A DNA stretch of 5,995 bases from a bacterium (lineage in GTDB: Bacteria > Verrucomicrobiota > Verrucomicrobiae > Limisphaerales > J093), in NCBI GenBank assembly GCA_021839785.1, contig JAKCAB010000272.1, positions 1 to 5,995 of the forward strand, given 5' to 3'. The notes beneath the pieces were generated by a model that saw only the letters and a program-made list of their open reading frames with translations, had not been told where the DNA came from and did not search any database. The position numbers and the translations under genes are program-made. Of the stretch, positions 5,340 to 5,995 are shown in pieces. The stretch's first letter is position 1, and every line of letters starts with the position of its first letter.

Positions 5340-5995
5340 TTTAATCCCAGCACGTCCTGCATGTCGTAAAGGCCGGGCGCCTTGCCGACCGCCCATTTCG
5401 CCGCAAGGAGAGCACCATTGGCAAAGGTCTCGCGGCTCGACGCCTTGTGAGTGAGTTCCACGCGCTCGCCATTCGCGGCGAAGATGACCGTGTGATCGCC
5501 CACCACGTCGCCGCCGCGAAGCGCGTGCATCCCAATCTCGGCGGACGTGCGCTCGCCGGTGAGGCCTTGCCGGCCGTGGCGAATGACCTCTTTGAGCTGC
5601 TGGTGGCGGACCGCGGCCAGGATTTCTGCCAGCGTGGTGGCCGTGCCGCTGGGGGCGTCCTTTTTGAGCCGGTGATGCATCTCGACGACTTCCAGGTCGA
5701 AGCCCGGACCGAGGATTTCCGCGGCCTTGCGCGTCAACCAGAAGAGCGTGTTCACGCCGGTGGAGTAGTTCGCGCTCCAGACGATCGGGATTTGCGACTG
5801 GCAATTGGCGATGGCCGATTTCTCCGGAGCCGTGTGGCCAGTGGTGCCGATGACCAGCGCCTTGACGTGCGCGGCACACAGCTTCGCCACGGCGGGCGTG
5901 GCGTCGTGCAGGCTGAAGTCGATCACCACGTCGGCCCCGCCAACGACTGCGGCGAGGTCGTCGCCTTGATCGATCTGGCCGACGACTTGGAGATC
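5336..5995 (-). CDS. dapB: 4-hydroxy-tetrahydrodipicolinate reductase (N-terminus beyond window)
   Basis: DapB reduces 4-hydroxy-tetrahydrodipicolinate with NAD(P)H in the diaminopimelate/lysine pathway, feeding peptidoglycan and protein synthesis. The frame is open to the right edge; 219 residues are visible and, judging from the family, the first few tens, with the GxxGRMG dinucleotide-binding loop, are missing. Visible landmarks, numbered from the edge: DVVIDFS at 22-28, IGTTGHT at 49-55, SANYSTGVN at 74-82, the catalytic EMHHRLKKDAPSGTA at 105-119 (His107/His108, Lys112), and IGMHALRGGDVVGDHTVIF at 154-172. The natural C-terminus follows, ending DVLGLK. Codon 5927-5929 (GTG, inside VVIDFS) is an internal valine, not the start. 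The TGA overlaps the folK GTG. The sequence looks intact and functional. Confidence 0.97.
   Translation of the reverse strand, partial: DLQVVGQIDQGDDLAAVVGGADVVIDFSLHDATPAVAKLCAAHVKALVIGTTGHTAPEKSAIANCQSQIPIVWSANYSTGVNTLFWLTRKAAEILGPGFDLEVVEMHHRLKKDAPSGTATTLAEILAAVRHQQLKEVIRHGRQGLTGERTSAEIGMHALRGGDVVGDHTVIFAANGERVELTHKASSRETFANGALLAAKWAVGKAPGLYDMQDVLGLK

Noticed and set aside
5788..5818. AIANCQSQI in DapB as an inserted dispersed repeat.
   Set aside because: The segment has normal family length between GTTGHT and the IPIVWSANYSTGVN motif, so nothing needs to have been inserted.
5336..5879. Extension of the folK frame upstream into dapB, making a protein of about 357 residues.
   Set aside because: The upstream part is a shadow of dapB, whose own frame is strongly conserved; folK starts at the overlapping GTG 5339.

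Overview
The window is GC-rich bacterial DNA. Every gene I can support lies on the minus strand, so the window reads from right to left. The gene mix suggests a free-living Verrucomicrobiota-type bacterium, with Planctomycetota as a less likely alternative. Pointers are secreted polysaccharide and lipid hydrolases, a dapB-folK-glutaredoxin neighbourhood, weak or absent Shine-Dalgarno sequences, and dispersed palindromic repeats. This assignment rests on general knowledge, not on a marker gene.

Right part (5995 to about 4400) is a housekeeping block. dapB (lysine and diaminopimelate synthesis; its N-terminus lies beyond the window) overlaps folK (folate synthesis) by 4 bases. folK is followed after about 60 bases by a small CGWS glutaredoxin. 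Next comes a 226-base non-coding gap (4173-4398) with several inverted repeats.

Left part (about 4172 to 1) is a probable operon of exported hydrolases. It starts with a short neutral/alkaline ceramidase-family protein. This overlaps by ATGA with a glycoside hydrolase family 3 gene that has lost its whole catalytic barrel domain and changes frame at the junction. About 100 bases further on is a heparinase II/III-like polysaccharide lyase that runs off the left edge. The original role was probably degradation of an external glycoconjugate or polysaccharide. The GH3 member now looks broken, or is mis-assembled.

The two most unusual structures are (1) a palindromic REP/MITE-like element of about 140 bp, read in frame between the signal peptide and the mature domain of the heparinase-like protein, and (2) the GH3 gene, where a signal peptide is joined directly to the C-terminal domain. 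I saw no tRNA, rRNA, CRISPR array, transposase, phage gene or defence system, and nothing that amounts to a new multi-gene system.
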